64,000 nucleotides of DNA, taken from positions 36,260-100,259 of the forward strand of contig KV424037.1 in assembly GCA_001632435.1 (NCBI GenBank). The letters are read 5' to 3'. The stretch is from Calocera cornea HHB12733. Taxonomy: Eukaryota; Basidiomycota; Dacrymycetes; Dacrymycetales; Dacrymycetaceae. Shown here one piece after another: positions 11,383 to 23,400 of the stretch. Below the pieces are notes generated by a model. It was not told the origin of the DNA. It saw nothing but the letters and a program-made list of their open reading frames with translations, and searched no databases. Position numbers and translations under genes: made by a program. Within the stretch, counting starts at the first letter, position 1, and each line of letters begins with the position of its first letter.

Positions 11383-12621
11383 GGGCAATTAGTCTCACTG
11401 CTATGTAATACTCTTCTCAGAGGAGGCGAATTATGTCATTCAAAGACACTGGCACTCGTTCAAGAACCCAGAAAAGGCAAGTACCACCGGTTACCACGCA
11501 AATCATATGCGAAGCAGGGTGCAGGGGAATGCGACAAAGAATTACGGGAAGCTGAGCCGAATACGAGCTTGCGCCCTCACAGACGCCACAAAACCAAAGT
11601 CGTGATAGCAGTCGATGTTTCGGATCAGCGGTAGGGTCGGCGGCCCGAGCGAACGAAGGCTGGCTCAATACGAGGATTCCGCCGGCGTAGGGTTTGCGGC
11701 AGTTCCCTTCGATGCTAAATTAGGTGTCGTGAATGCTTTTTTTTGGCGATCCGACGTAAAATGCAGAACAGAAAAGCTCAAGAGCGAGGCAAGAGAGTAT
11801 CGACGCGCGTTCATGCCCGCAGAACTAGATGGTGCCGCTTCGACGCCAGTCGTCCGGCGCCTGACGGATGACGAGGGACAATGAAACGGCCCGATCAGGA
11901 GTCAATCGGAGGTGGCTATGCAGAAGTCTATTTATTGGGCCCGTCCCCCCGGCCCTCCTTGGACCGGCAAGGAACACGCGACAACGGCCGGGGCACCCGA
12001 ACTTGCCAAAGGGAGTTCGGCGCCGGTATAGCGGCCAAGGGTTTGCTGCCTCTCTCTTCATCAGTGTCTCTGCCTCTCGGGAGCCGCGTGCTGTGCGGAG
12101 AATGGGTCGAAAGTCGATGAAGAGGACTTCGCACCCGCTGCCACATGAAAACGCCGCTGACTGACTTCGCGCTGGACCGCTGAATGAATTACCGAAGAAG
12201 TGACGCCCCTGGTGCGGCTGTACGGCGGTACTCGTTGCGTCTTTCGACCCTTTTGGGTGGTCTGCCAGCGCAGATTCTTTGGTTATCTATCGCACTGATC
12301 GCGACGGTTCCAGCCCCTTCTCTCTACCAACCTGTCGGTCCCCGCAGACTCCGCGACGGCCGGCGACTCTTCTCTGTCTTCTATCGCACCTAGGCAGAAC
12401 GCTGGCGAGACCCTTCGCTGGACGCAACCATCTACAACCGCGTTCATACCTGGGAATTTTGGAAAGAAAACGCTCCCAGGGCCCCGACGGGGATGCCACA
12501 GCGGCCCCACTCGCGCGTCTCCGTCCTGTCGTACAATTCGCCCTCTCTTCTTGCCCTTATAAGGGCAACGACTCGACTCCGCTCGGCCGAAGCAGCTCCC
12601 TGGTTTCGCTCCTCCTGGACC

Positions 12622-12627
12622 TATAAA
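12622..12627 (+). promoter_or_regulatory. TATA box of the first DUF7770-like gene
   Basis: TATAAA lies 104 bp before the ATG at 12726, in CCTATAAAGGG context. The second paralogue has the same arrangement (TATAAA at 15295-15300, 66 bp before its ATG). Confidence 0.5.
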
Positions 12628-12725
12628 GGGGACAGCTTCAGCCAACTCGAGGCAGCCTCAGCAACAGATAGCCTCTCTAACTCCCCACTGCCTGTCGCCG
12701 TATTCAACCCCTCCGCCTCCCTACA

Positions 12726-13323
12726 ATGCCGCCACAAATCCAATACGAAGACGGGGTCAATGCAGTTCTGCCACTCAAATGCGACCGCATCCTGGTCTAT
12801 TGCACTTACAACGCGTACAGCGCGACCGACACCAGAGTCCTCCCGAACCGTTGGCACCTGTCTGCATGCGGTGGAGATCAGTCCATCACGATCGATTGCT
12901 TTCCCCGTAACAATCGCGCCCGCAAGTGCGTGATCGTCGTTAGTACGGACACTCCCTCTCTTCACACCGATCCCAACATCGGGCGCGTCATCACCATTCC
13001 CGTCACGAGATCTTGTTCGCTGCAAGGTGTCGTTAACTATGTCATCGAAAGGGGCCGTGCACGGTACCGCTTTGCTGCCAGTGGCCGTGGAACCCGCCAC
13101 TGGATTCGTACTGTGGTCGGTGACCTTGAAGACGAAGGCTTCGTGGCTCGCGGCGCTTGGGAGACTGTCGATTTGACGATGATGGACGTTCATTGGTCTG
13201 CTACCCAGAAGGCTTGGTGCGACGTCGTTTGCGGAAACTTCTACTCTATCGGTAAGCATCTAACTACCATTGTACAACCTCATCTTGACGTGCCCTGCAG
13301 AGGCCGAGTCGGATCCCGAGTAG
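12726..13323 (+). CDS. DUF7770-like protein, copy 1
   Basis: Exons 12726-13251 and 13301-13323 with a 49-nt intron give 182 aa ending in SIEAESDPE. The core reads RARYRFAASGRGTRHWIRTV (residues about 112-131), then VGDLEDEGF and, after a spacer, VCGNFY. This Y-R-F-x-x-x-G-x-G-x-R-x-W block followed by an L-E-x-x-G helix matches my recollection of fungal DUF7770, a family of unknown function. No signal peptide or membrane segment. Two relatives lie at 15361 and 18650 (minus). Without splicing the frame runs 38 codons further into unrelated sequence; the GTAAGC donor and CTGCAG acceptor argue for the short C-terminus. Confidence 0.65.
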
Positions 13324-15360
13324 CCACCGGCTCGCACAGCACGCTATACCCATCCCCCACGATTTTCTCCTTTCCAGCCATCACATAGCAGAGCAAGACG
13401 CGTTGGAAGTTCGGGCTTATTGGCGTGTATCGTCATGAGGGAGAAATGAATCCAAATGAATGTAAAGGGCCGACATGACAATGATCACAACGTTTCTTCA
13501 GTTATGCAGAACTCGGCGGTGACAGTTGTCTAGCACTGGCAGTCGTTGAAGAAGACAAGGGGGCGCGCTGGAGAGGGTCTGCTCGTAAACGCCAGCAAGC
13601 GGTGAACTGTGCCCCCAAACGCTCACCACTGGTCTGCAGGTCATAGCCTGTGTTAATGCCGGCAGATACGATCCGCCTCTTTCTGCTGCGAGGATGAGGT
13701 TACTAATTCGCCCTGAGTAAGAGTTAAACACCGTGGTATCGCCTTGCCTGCGGTAAAGAACTCGGGGTTGCGAACCGAGATGAATGTCACCACTTCCCTG
13801 GGATCAGATAGCTCTGATGTGCTGGTTTGTAAGCGCGCCATGATGCTCAGAGACGAAACGTGGGCTCCACCCCTGCGGCAACGGTATCCATAGAGCCAGG
13901 GAACTGTTTGTCTTACACCTCTTAAAGCGTGGCAGATACCCCGGAGTTAGCGAGCAACGTGTCGGTGCGGTTGCCAGGCGGTACCTGGCCTGGTTTCGGA
14001 TTTTGCCGGCACCGAAATACTCAACGCAGCAGGCACAGTTGCCATTTTGGAGGATCATTCGTTGAGCAGAGCCTTTGACGTCAGAGGCTATTGGCGCAGA
14101 TCGTGTCTCGAGCGCATTCTCAGGCTTCTTTTGCGGAGCAAACATGCACATTTATATCGTTTCAACTGTTGAGAGAAAGCTAGCAAAACAATTCGCTTCC
14201 TTGGCGTTGATGCGTCGGCGTTGACTGGACTTCGTTGAGTCTGGCTATGCGAGTCTAACAATGTCGTTTGTCGGACAACAGACAGGCTAATTCTAGTAGG
14301 CGAGCGTTTTTCCCATCAGGAAAGCTCACAGCAGGCAGCAACAACAAGGCAAGCGCCAGCCCGGATCTTGCGGAAGGGATGCTAGGCACAATCGGTCCAC
14401 GACCAAATTTCAGAAGCAAAGCGAATGCATCGGAGGCCAGACCTCACAGCCGCCCGTCGGGCAACGATCGAAGGTAAGCACATGCAACACGCGTAAGACA
14501 CACCACCTAGGTTCATCAGCTATGCCGATGGCCGACTGACATCCCGGAAATGCGACAATGTCGCCCTTCTCTGGCAGGGTGGGTGCACCTCCAGGGCGCA
14601 CAATGGCCTCCCCGACTCCTGCCAACACGACGGTCCCATGCCGACGCCTCCCTGCATGAATCAGTATTGACCAGACATGAGTCAAAAGCACGCTCCGCAG
14701 TATACCGATGATGCGGGCGTGGAAAGCTGTGAAGCCTGGCATACCTGCCAACATCCAGGTCGTGGACGGTGAGGGTGCGGGTTGAAGTGCTGGAACACGC
14801 GTCGACGGGAGCAACTGCAAGAAACGGGGACCATCTGGCAGCCTGCCTCCTGCTCCTATGCACGCTTCTGCTTGCAAATTTGCATATGTCATGCCTGCAG
14901 CCTCACCTCTCACACCCTGCGCGTGATGGCCGGGATGTCTATGGCTCTATCAGAAACCCGAGCGACTAGTCCCCAACTTCCGGAGCCCGCGCAGTGTTCT
15001 GCCAAGATCTAGACTCGTTATTCACCGGCCTTCCGGTCCTAGAATGGCAAGGGCCCGGTTTTACTCGAGGCTGACGTGCGTTAAAAACCACCTGGAAACC
15101 TTGTGGCTACCCCTGATCTGTGCTACTGGTGGAATATGACTGAAGATACTGCCTTGGGCTGTACGGTGACCGTAAAGGTGCTAACACAGGTCCGAGGTAT
15201 GTGACTGTGCTCGAGTCGGTCGGTGGCTTCAAGGTGGTGGTAGACGCGTACTTCGTGGCCTGCCGTCCGCCTTAAGGCAATCGAATGGCCTGGATATAAA
15301 GGCTAGGATTGCGTCGTAGCTAAAAGGTAAGGTTTTCAGCTCACATTCATCTCCTCCAAA
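13324..15360. other. 2.0-kb intergenic region, no gene supported
   Basis: Minus-strand open frames at 13804-14151 and 14410-14913 were examined. The latter contains a protein-like stretch around 14640-14480 (GTVVLAGVGEAIVRPGG, then GDIVAFPG), but I could not build a gene around it. A TATA box at 15295-15300 belongs to the next gene. Confidence 0.4.
15295..15300 (+). promoter_or_regulatory. TATA box of the second DUF7770-like gene
   Basis: TATAAA in GGATATAAAGG, 66 bp upstream of the ATG at 15361. Confidence 0.5.
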
Positions 15361-16095
15361 ATGGGTTACGTCGATATGCAGAATGTCCGAGCCCTCTGGC
15401 ACATGATTCGTTTCATGCCGGCCGATCTCGTCCTCAACAACCTCAACACTGCTTGCTCCACAATCCTGTTACTCACTCCTTACATACCCAACTCTCCGGC
15501 TGCCCCGCATATACCTCATGCGTCAAACCCAAATCGCTGGTGTCTCGTACTTGTACTCAGCAATGCCCTGCGCCTCCGCCTCGAAGTTGTCCCATCCGAA
15601 ACAGGGCTGGCCCTCGTCAAGCTCGATCAACTTCCACCTGCTATCTCTCGTCGTACTCTGGACCCGCGGGACGTGTTCTGGATGACGTTAGAATTGCAGC
15701 AGCCGGGAACGACCGTCATGGATATCCTCAACATCCTCATCACCAACGCGTTGCACCAATACAAGTTCACCCGTGCAGGACAAGGTCAACGAGAATGGAT
15801 TCGAGCGGTTGTGTTTCACTTGGAGGACAGCGGCATCCTGCAGAACGGAAGTCAGGAGTCGATGGACCGTGTCATTCACCGACAATGGTGGAGCCCTGGT
15901 GTTCACATCGGGACGGTGCCGGTTGTCGCAGGAGAATTCTACAAGGTACCGCTTCACCTGTGCACTTCTCAATTAAACTCACCGCGTTCCTAGTGTTACG
16001 GCTGTGAAACGGGACGTCGGCAATACTGCGACCACGACCAGACATTTTCGTGGGCCGACAAAGCCAGGCGCCGTCGGCAGAATGGCTTCTACTGA
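15361..16095 (+). CDS. DUF7770-like protein, copy 2, with Cys-rich tail
   Basis: Exons 15361-15945 and 15994-16095 with a 48-nt phase-0 intron give 228 aa. The core HQYKFTRAGQGQREWIRAVV and LEDSGIL align with copy 1, and EFYK ends exon 1 at the place equivalent to NFYS of copy 1, so the intron position is conserved. Exon 2 encodes a tail with CYGCETGRRQYCDHD, a C-x-x-C-x-x-x-x-x-x-x-C-x-H pattern that could bind a metal ion; copy 1 lacks it. The N-terminal half (about 70 residues) is Leu/Asn-rich and less conserved. Function unknown. An inverted repeat GCCAGC-TGC-GCTGGC at 16174-16188 lies just past the stop. Confidence 0.65.
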
Positions 16096-16570
16096 GCACC
16101 GATCTACCATTTGGCCCGAGATTTCCTGTCGTTCGTTCGCTCTGATACACGCGAGCTTGAAGCTTGCTTGTTAGCCAGCTGCGCTGGCTTCGGACGGTAT
16201 CTTATCACCCTCCCTGGCGGCGATCGCCCTGGGTAATATATCGTATGTGCTTGATCGTTATGCTGTTATGTTGTTTGTGTTTCGTAGTTTTGTTACTATA
16301 CCTCCGCGCTTGATTGTGGTGCTGGTAAACCACGTACAAAGGGAGATTAATGAATAATACACGGTTTCGCCCTTATGAAGCGTCGGAAGAAAGTCAATCA
16401 CGAGAGTCTACAATGTCGGATCGGTGCGATCCGATAACGTAAGCATGAATGCTATTGCGGGATGCAGCATTATGATTGCACGTGGTACTGGTCATAGTCT
16501 CGCAGGTATGTAACATTAATCAACGAATACAAACGTTAGAAGTGTGATCTCATGATAGGCGATGTGCGCA
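16096..16570. other. Convergent 3' intergenic region
   Basis: Lies between the stops of DUF7770 copy 2 (plus) and CHK1 (minus). It is AT-richer than the flanks, contains a 6-bp-arm hairpin (16174-16188), and holds nothing coding that I can support. Confidence 0.5.
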
Positions 16571-18232
16571 TCATCTCCGCTTCAGCACGTACGGCTCCAC
16601 TGTAGGACAATTGACAACACTCTTCCAGAGGGACCTCCAGCTGAGCGGATTCCCTTTGTCTCGCCTGAAGACACACCTGCTGCCCCTCAACCCTTCTCTG
16701 CTGAACTCCTCGGCTTCTATCCATCCCGCCATTATAAGTCCTCTCGCGTCCTTGCCTCTCAGCATGATACTGACGCCGGACGTCCGCTTGTCTTCCTGCA
16801 CGTCCTCCGAGACCTGGTGACCAAGCGCCACCAGATACTGGGCAATCAGTGTCAGCAGCTGAGATGGTGAGATCGATGCGTAGAATCGAGTCAGGTTCGG
16901 CGTGTACTTCATGCCAGATTGTGTCTGCGACTGGGAGGATGGTTAGATACAACATTGGAGTAGTGGGCAGGACATACGAAAAGCATCAAGCTTTGCGTGA
17001 ACTGGCTCTTGGCACCACCCATGGCAAATCCTCCATCATCCTCGTCCATATCCACATCCTCGGTCTGCATCGCTGGCTCGGCAAGCTCCATGTCCCCGTT
17101 CATTTGCAGGCCACGTGTCAAACGCTGCGCGAGGGCGGTTGGTCCGAGCTGCGGAACTTGGCTAGCACGATTGCACCATGGGTGTGCACGAACTTGTGGA
17201 AGTGTTAGCCGCTGGGCAGGGTCGACAGTCAGGATGCCGAGAAGCAGATCTAGAAGTTCCCTTTAAGCAGGTATAGTACAGCTCCTGAAAAGATGCTTAC
17301 TCAGAACATCCCCGCTTATTCGGTTCCACGGATCTTGACTCAGTATCTCGCCAGTAGTGAAAGCGGCAAACTCCGGACTATGCACTGTGGGCTCGTCCCA
17401 CGGTGTGCTGCCGAACAGCAGGGTGAACAGCACGACACCAGCACCCCATACATCCACTGGCTCAGCACGGTATGGGTCGGGCATACTCAGCTGTACATCT
17501 TGTTAGTGGCCGTCTCGATGTTCAGAGGAGACGACGGGAGCCCACCTCCGGTGCAACGTAGGGCAAGCTCCCACACCGCTCAGCCAGCTTCCTTTCCTGA
17601 CCCTTATGTCTCCACACCGCGCACAGCCCGAAGTCGGCAATTTTGAGCACTCCGGATCCCGACAGAAGCAGATTCTCTGGCTTCAGATCTCGGTGGCATA
17701 TGCCTTGAGCGTGAATGAAACCTAAGCCCGAAACGAGTTCGTTGAAGTAGTGTTGCGCCATGTCGTGATCCACACCCACATCGGGCGCTACACACGCGTA
17801 ATTGAGCACATTCCAAAAGGGGCGGTTATTTAGACGCACCGATTTTATCGAAGAGATCTCCACCGGCAGCCAGCTCCATCAGCATATAATATGCGGGTAT
17901 CCATCTCGTCTTCCCGTTCTCCTCGACGACACTGGCGGCGAGGAACTCGAGAACATTATCGTCCTTGAGGATAGAATGCACCTTGATCTCCTTCTCCAGT
18001 TCCTTTCGTTGTTGAGGCGTCGTCTCCGGGGTAATCAGAACGACTTTGCACGCCGCTGAGGCGCGGAGCTCGGCGTTCGTAGCTCGGAAGACACTGGAAT
18101 GTATGCTGGCATCAGTCGCGTCGCCGGCAATGGAGTGGACAATGTATACCATGAGAACCCGCCTCCTGCAATTACGCTGCCCAGCTCATAGCCTGAAATG
18201 GGCGGGTATCGTCTATTCGTAGGTACTGGCAT
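16571..18232 (-). CDS. CHK1: Checkpoint serine/threonine kinase CHK1
   Basis: Six exons: 18232-18150, 18105-17840, 17787-17546, 17490-17301, 17249-16978 and 16930-16571; introns of 44, 52, 55, 51 and 47 nt; 470 aa. Kinase landmarks in order: Gly-rich loop IAGGGFS, VAIK-type lysine in AACKVV, catalytic loop [14 protein letters not shown], and YVAPE followed by [20 protein letters not shown]. The P-loop is degenerate. The C-terminus carries the CHK1/KA1-like block: FSQTQSG next to a predicted fifth intron, then NLTRFYASI and a final [12 protein letters not shown] with VEPYVLKRR. In fungi CHK1 enforces the DNA-damage checkpoint downstream of the ATR homologue. An acidic insert ([12 protein letters not shown]) lies between the kinase and C-terminal domains. 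Every join restores family sequence, so the model is firm. Confidence 0.93.
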
Positions 18233-18649
18233 ACTGTATAGTTGAACGTGGTCGATGTCGTCGACGACGCCGACCAGATGTGGTGGGCACAGTCACACCG
18301 GTCCTGGGACGCGTCCGTCGACCAGCATGAGCGGGGGCAACGGCGACGCGTCCGGTCACGGGTTGCTCGTTGGCGCTCGTCGGCCACTCGGCTCGCCATC
18401 GGACGGACTCATCGCTGCTTATGACAACTGTGCTATTCTTCAACTTTAACACACTACATTTCTTTATCACAGAATGAGGCTTTGGTGCGGGAAACCTGGA
18501 GGAGCAGCTTTGATCGACGCGCAGACGAAAAGCAAGAAAATGATGTACAGTGACTGCCACTCCTCTCGGTGTCGATGCTAGCCACCGCCGCAGCACGTCT
18601 AAAGACGTGCTGCAGTGTTAGCTTGGAACATCAGAGGGCCTGGATACTG
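18233..18649. other. CHK1 promoter side and 3' end of DUF7770 copy 3
   Basis: 417 bp upstream of CHK1, both flanking genes being on the minus strand. CG-rich words around 18250-18370 include several GTCG/CGAC palindromes. A perfect hairpin lies at 18590-18613. No gene supported. Confidence 0.5.
18590..18613. terminator. Perfect 11-bp hairpin just past DUF7770 copy 3
   Basis: GCAGCACGTCT, two A residues, then its exact reverse complement. It lies 37 bp beyond the stop codon of the minus-strand gene at 18650. Eukaryotic 3' ends do not need hairpins, so terminator is only a positional guess; a protein-binding palindrome is equally possible (its centre contains two ACGT cores). Confidence 0.3.
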
Positions 18650-19354
18650 TCAGTTACTACAGAGGAACGGTGAAAGTGCGCGCTCGCCATCGTCATTGAC
18701 CAAGAACCGACCCGGGACGAGCGGCTTGGGCCAGGGGCAGATGATGTCGTGATCCCACCAGATCCACTGCACGAGACTCTTCACGTCTCTGCCGGAGTCG
18801 AGCTTGAAGTATCGGTATATCTCGAGGTACGTGACGACGGCGTAGATCCAGAAGCGATGGCCGCGCAGCTTGCCGTCGGGCTCCTCGGTGAAGCGGTAGT
18901 GGTGCAGGCCGTGACGGCGGATCGCGGTGAAGAGCTTTAGCGGCGTCATATCGCAACCGAGGCCGATGGAGCACGAGACGATACCGCCATGCTCAGGACG
19001 CCTCCAGAGAGGAAGCGCTTCGGCGACGACGCTGACGAGGATGGCCGCTCCGGCGGGATCGATGAGCTCCGACATATGCCCGACCTGCATGCGCAACTGC
19101 ACGCCATCGGCGCAGACGATCACGAGAATCCAGTCGTTGACGCGATATCCGCCTCTCAGGGCGAGGTCCACGTGTACGTTGTATTGTACAACGCAGAAGA
19201 TGGAGCTGATCTCAGTATTTAGGTGCGTCCAGACGTCGGGCAGGACGATAAAGGACGGATGGAATGGGAAGTGCGTGGCCATTGCGGTTGGTTCGATCAG
19301 AGAGCTTTCGGGGTGTATGATGAACTGCGGGTGAGCACGATTCGCGCTGGTCAT
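18650..19354 (-). CDS. DUF7770-like protein, copy 3
   Basis: Single exon, 234 aa, ATG at 19354. An alternative start is the Met of MATHFPFHPSF 24 residues on. Core: HYRFTEEPDGKLRGHRFWIY, AVVTYLEIYRYF, then a spacer and PGRFL, equivalent to the RYRF...W, LED and GNFY/GEFY blocks of copies 1 and 2. A short insertion (KLRG) separates the FT and W parts. NDWILVIVCADGVQLRMQVG near residues 78-97 matches the family's first beta-strand pair. No intron is needed, unlike the other copies. Function unknown. Confidence 0.65.
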   Translation of the reverse strand: MTSANRAHPQFIIHPESSLIEPTAMATHFPFHPSFIVLPDVWTHLNTEISSIFCVVQYNVHVDLALRGGYRVNDWILVIVCADGVQLRMQVGHMSELIDPAGAAILVSVVAEALPLWRRPEHGGIVSCSIGLGCDMTPLKLFTAIRRHGLHHYRFTEEPDGKLRGHRFWIYAVVTYLEIYRYFKLDSGRDVKSLVQWIWWDHDIICPWPKPLVPGRFLVNDDGERALSPFLCSN

Positions 19355-20448
19355 AAATCATTCACAGCGCCTGTGAGAACCCCGGTATGTCCCATCGGCG
19401 ACAGCCGCACATCTATGTGACATCTAGCTAATCGAACGATCCACAGGGCCACGTCTCACCCGACCTCAGCCACTTCGGCGAAGGCGCAAGGGAAATGATG
19501 GAATACGGCGGATGCACGACTTGCACCGGAGTAGTGGTAATGCACGATTTCCAGAATCGAGGGAGCGATGTACCGACGAGTGCAGATGATATTATCTGTT
19601 CCTGGACAGAAGTCATGAGCTCATGTACATCCGGGGTCCCACATGGGTCTCGGACGGATGTCACCAGACTCAACACAGCTGATTTCGATTAGTTGCGGAG
19701 CACAGACTGCAGTCCTTCCCTTTCACCTTTGAACGGGCGCTAAGCCCCGAACCATCATCATATCAGGCACAGGGTGTAAATCACGTCGACTACGGCACGC
19801 AGCTGGTATGGGGTCGAACGTGCTTCCATCAGCTGCTAGGTAGTCTATCACTCTCGTTCAGTCGAAGCGGATTCGCAGCAGCATGCAGTGCAGCCCATAA
19901 TGGTCGCAGCCCGCGCCGTTAGTGCGTTCACAATTATCTGGTTGAAGAAAAGGACACCGTTTACTATGGCGGTGGCCGCAGTGCTGGGACAGAAGCCAGA
20001 TAATACGACGCTGTCACAAGAGAAGCCGTGCCGGCAGAATCACGATTGCACTTATTGGGTTAGAGACGCGTCAGGCATCGAAATAGGGGTTCGCAGTCAC
20101 AGTAGAATAATGTCACGAATCCGACACTCGTCACGTCCCGACATGCGGACTCAGTGAGCTCAGGGGATGTTGAAGACACTATTCCACGTTGATGCCAGCT
20201 TGCTATGACGGTGGTTGCCATTATAGACGCCCAGCTGTGAGATTACACAGCGGAAAGAGGGCGAGGAACGCGTGTGCCGGCCGCGGAAACACCTAAGGTC
20301 CGGTATCGCACTACCACGCGGGAGCAAACACGGCTGCTTCTCGTCATCGACCACGCCCGGTGCTCTGTACACTCCTTACTGTGCACGACAGCGAGCTCCC
20401 TGTCGACACACACAACGACGACGACGACGCATATATCTCGCTCTATAC
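19355..20448. other. Divergent intergenic region upstream of ATG4
   Basis: Separates DUF7770 copy 3 (minus) from ATG4 (plus). Only short unsupported open frames. An ACGACG microsatellite and ATATAT run at 20415-20436 sit just before the ATG4 start. Confidence 0.5.
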
Positions 20449-23400
20449 ATGTCCGCCTCCTCTCCTCCCGTACCCCCCTCTTCGTCGTCGTCGTCCAACA
20501 CCAAATTAGCCCGCTTCACCCGTAACCAGCAAGGTCGCGACAGGTCACGTTCCACTTCTGCCTATCTCGAGGCGACCAGCCCACCACCTGCTCCACCCCC
20601 GGGAACGAGCACCAACAATGGTGGACCCGTATCGTCTAGCACGTCGAACCGTGGAGGGCCGCCCAGGAGGCTTGGTCGAGGGCTGACGAAGAAGCGCTCA
20701 AAGCTCTTCGGCCGAGGATCGGACAGCGAGTCCAAGGCATCCACGTCGTCAGACAGGGATACGACAGGGCCATCCCCCCCTCCAACGGGCAGCAGCCCAT
20801 CCTCCTCACCTCCGATGATCCTGACGACTCCCACATCTCCACCTCAGTCGGCGTATAGTCTCGGTCAGCGAGGTCGCAACTCCTTCCAGTCATCCCGAGC
20901 GCCCTCGTCGTTCGACCCTGGCTTCCCCTCCGGAGCATCAGGCGGTGTCCTGCCCTCCAACGCCAGCATCATCTCCACCTCAACAGCGCTCCATCGCCTG
21001 TCTGACATTCCGGGACGCCTCACTGGTTGGCTCGGAACACACTTTACCCCTCCTTCCCCTAACCCTGGTGGTCAATCCCTATCCTCCTCAGCGTCGTCGT
21101 ATCCGGCTGGATCTCCCGGTAACAATTATGCCGCACCATCCCTTCCTGCATCCCAACCATCCTCCGCACCGAGCTCTGCAGCTGGCAACCACCGTCACTC
21201 TGGCTTCTTGAAGGGTTCGGGTGCCAAAGCGCCGGGAGCGATCGAGAGGACACTCCGCTACATATTCGACAGCGACGCCAATCCGGACAAAAGCGAAGTG
21301 GCTATCTGGCTGCTTGGGACGCAGCACCCGGGGTGGAGCAGCACCGATGTGCAACCCACGGACCGATCTCCCTCTCAGTCGCCTGTTCAGTCGCATCCGA
21401 CCATGCCGATACCAATCCCGCAATCCCCGCAGCGCGACATGGCGCCCACTCACGCGTCGAGCAACTCTCTCGCCTCATCTACCTCTGGACTCTATGCAGC
21501 GCCGAGTACATCGCAACCGCCACAACCTCTCCAACCAGTTTGGCCTCCTACATTCCACGCATCCTTCTCTTCGCTCATCTATCTCACCTATCGCTCACAC
21601 TTCAAACCCATTCCGCCGTCACAACCTCCTCTTCCTCCTCCTCGCGCGATCGACCAGCCTTACGCCCTTCCCATCACTCCCCCGGCCCCGCCTGTGCCAA
21701 TGGCACCCGAAAGCCCCAACAGGCGCTGGCTTGCATGGGTTCCTGGACGATCTGAGCTCACCTCAGATCAAGGGTGGGGCTGTATGCTGAGGACAGGGCA
21801 GATGATGCTGGCCAATGCCTTCATCGCTCTCTATGTCCCGCCGCTGCCCCCACCGCCGACATACACCAACAATTATCCCATACCCAGCCTGCCGCCCGCG
21901 GAGACCGATAGGAAGCGCTTCGAGGCGTATGTCAAAACCTTGGTTTGGTTCTTGGACGATCCGAGCCCGCTTGCCCCGTTCTCGGTGCATAGGCTCGCGT
22001 TGGCTGGCGCGGAGATGGGACGTGAAGTCGGTCACTGGTTCGGGCCGAGCATTGCGGCTGGTAGCATCAAGTGCGTCGTTTCTTGTGTCGTTCTCTGCAT
22101 ATGCTAATCATGCAACAGGAAACTGGTTAATGCTTTCCCATCTTCTGGGCTCGGTGTTGTTGTACCACCAGACCAGATCATCCACGAGACCGCAGTATTC
22201 ACCGCTTCTCATACTCCGACGTTACCAGCGTCAGCTTCGGCGACTTCCAATTCTCGCGACCGTGATGCGAAGGAAAAGGCGAACCGGATGAAGGAAGAAT
22301 GGGGCGACCGGGCCGTGCTGATTCTCATTGGATTGAGACTTGGCATCGATTGCGTTAATCCCATCTATTACGATAGCGTCAAGGCGCTTTTCACCTTCCC
22401 GCAGACCGTTGGTATCGCTGGTGGCCGGCCGAGTAGTAGCTACTACTTCGTGGGGACCCAAGGACAGCATTTGTGAGTTGCATACGCCTTATCTAGGAAT
22501 TGTTGTTGATCTCGGTTTCAGGTTCTACCTCGATCCACACCATACACGACCTACTGTTCCGCTCCGAATGAACGACCCCTCGCAACCGTACGATCCAACG
22601 CTGCAGTTCTCCTTCGCGGAGATGAAGACATTCCATTGCGATAAAGTCCGCAAAATGCACATCTCAGGTCTGGACCCGTCCATGCTCTGCGGATTCGTCG
22701 TGCGAAACCTGGAGGAATGGCGCGATCTGCGTGCTCGGGTGGACGCCCTTGCCAAGGCGAACGGGAAGGCGCCTATCTTCACGATCGCGGATGCACCGGC
22801 TGCGTGGGAGATGCAGGATGCCGACGATCTCAGCGATGTTGGAATGGAGAGCATCTCAAGCGACTCGATGAGTGTTGACCACGAGTTTGACGAGCCCGAG
22901 GCGGAAGACCGCGAGCTGCCGACGCCGACCGTCACCCAGAATTCAAGGATGCCCGCCGATCGAGCCCGTATCGTTGACGATCGCGATGAAGATGAGCTGG
23001 ACGCCGGTCGGGGCGAGCCAGCATCAGCAGACGCCGATGCGGACCTGGACGAGGAGTGGGAGCAGACCCCGGGGTTGAAGAGCCCCGCCGCGACCAGCAG
23101 CTCCAACTCGACCGGCGAGCGGGCCGAGACGCCTGTCCTCGTGCCTTTCCCACTCGATCCGAACCCTTCGCCGTCCGGACAGCGCCGAGCCTCATTCGGC
23201 GCCGCTTCGCGCGAGCGGCAACGCGAGCGGGAAACGGCCAAGACACTTGTTCCCTCCTCGACGGGGGCGCTCTCAGCCCAGTCTGCGTCAGAGGCGAAAT
23301 CCCACTCCTCTCGTGCGGGGCGGGTGGAGAAGACGGACCCGCTGCCTGCGCTGCCGCCCGAGTCGCAGAAGGAGCACAGGGAGCACAGGGAGCGCGTGAC

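Larger units (their letters stand above)
10009..12725. other. 2.7-kb intergenic region, no gene supported
   Basis: Several open frames of 60-150 codons exist on both strands (10270-10719, 10709-11068, 11615-11884, 12283-12645) but none shows a domain, convincing splice pattern or codon preference. It holds a strong foldback at 11327-11382, a short TGTAA/TAATG microsatellite near 11112-11130, and a TATA box at 12622-12627 serving the gene at 12726. Confidence 0.5.

Noticed and set aside
14410..14913. Minus-strand 167-codon frame with GTVVLAGVGEAIV and GDIVAFPG
   Set aside because: Looks partly protein-like, but no splice model connects it to a start and no family is recognised.
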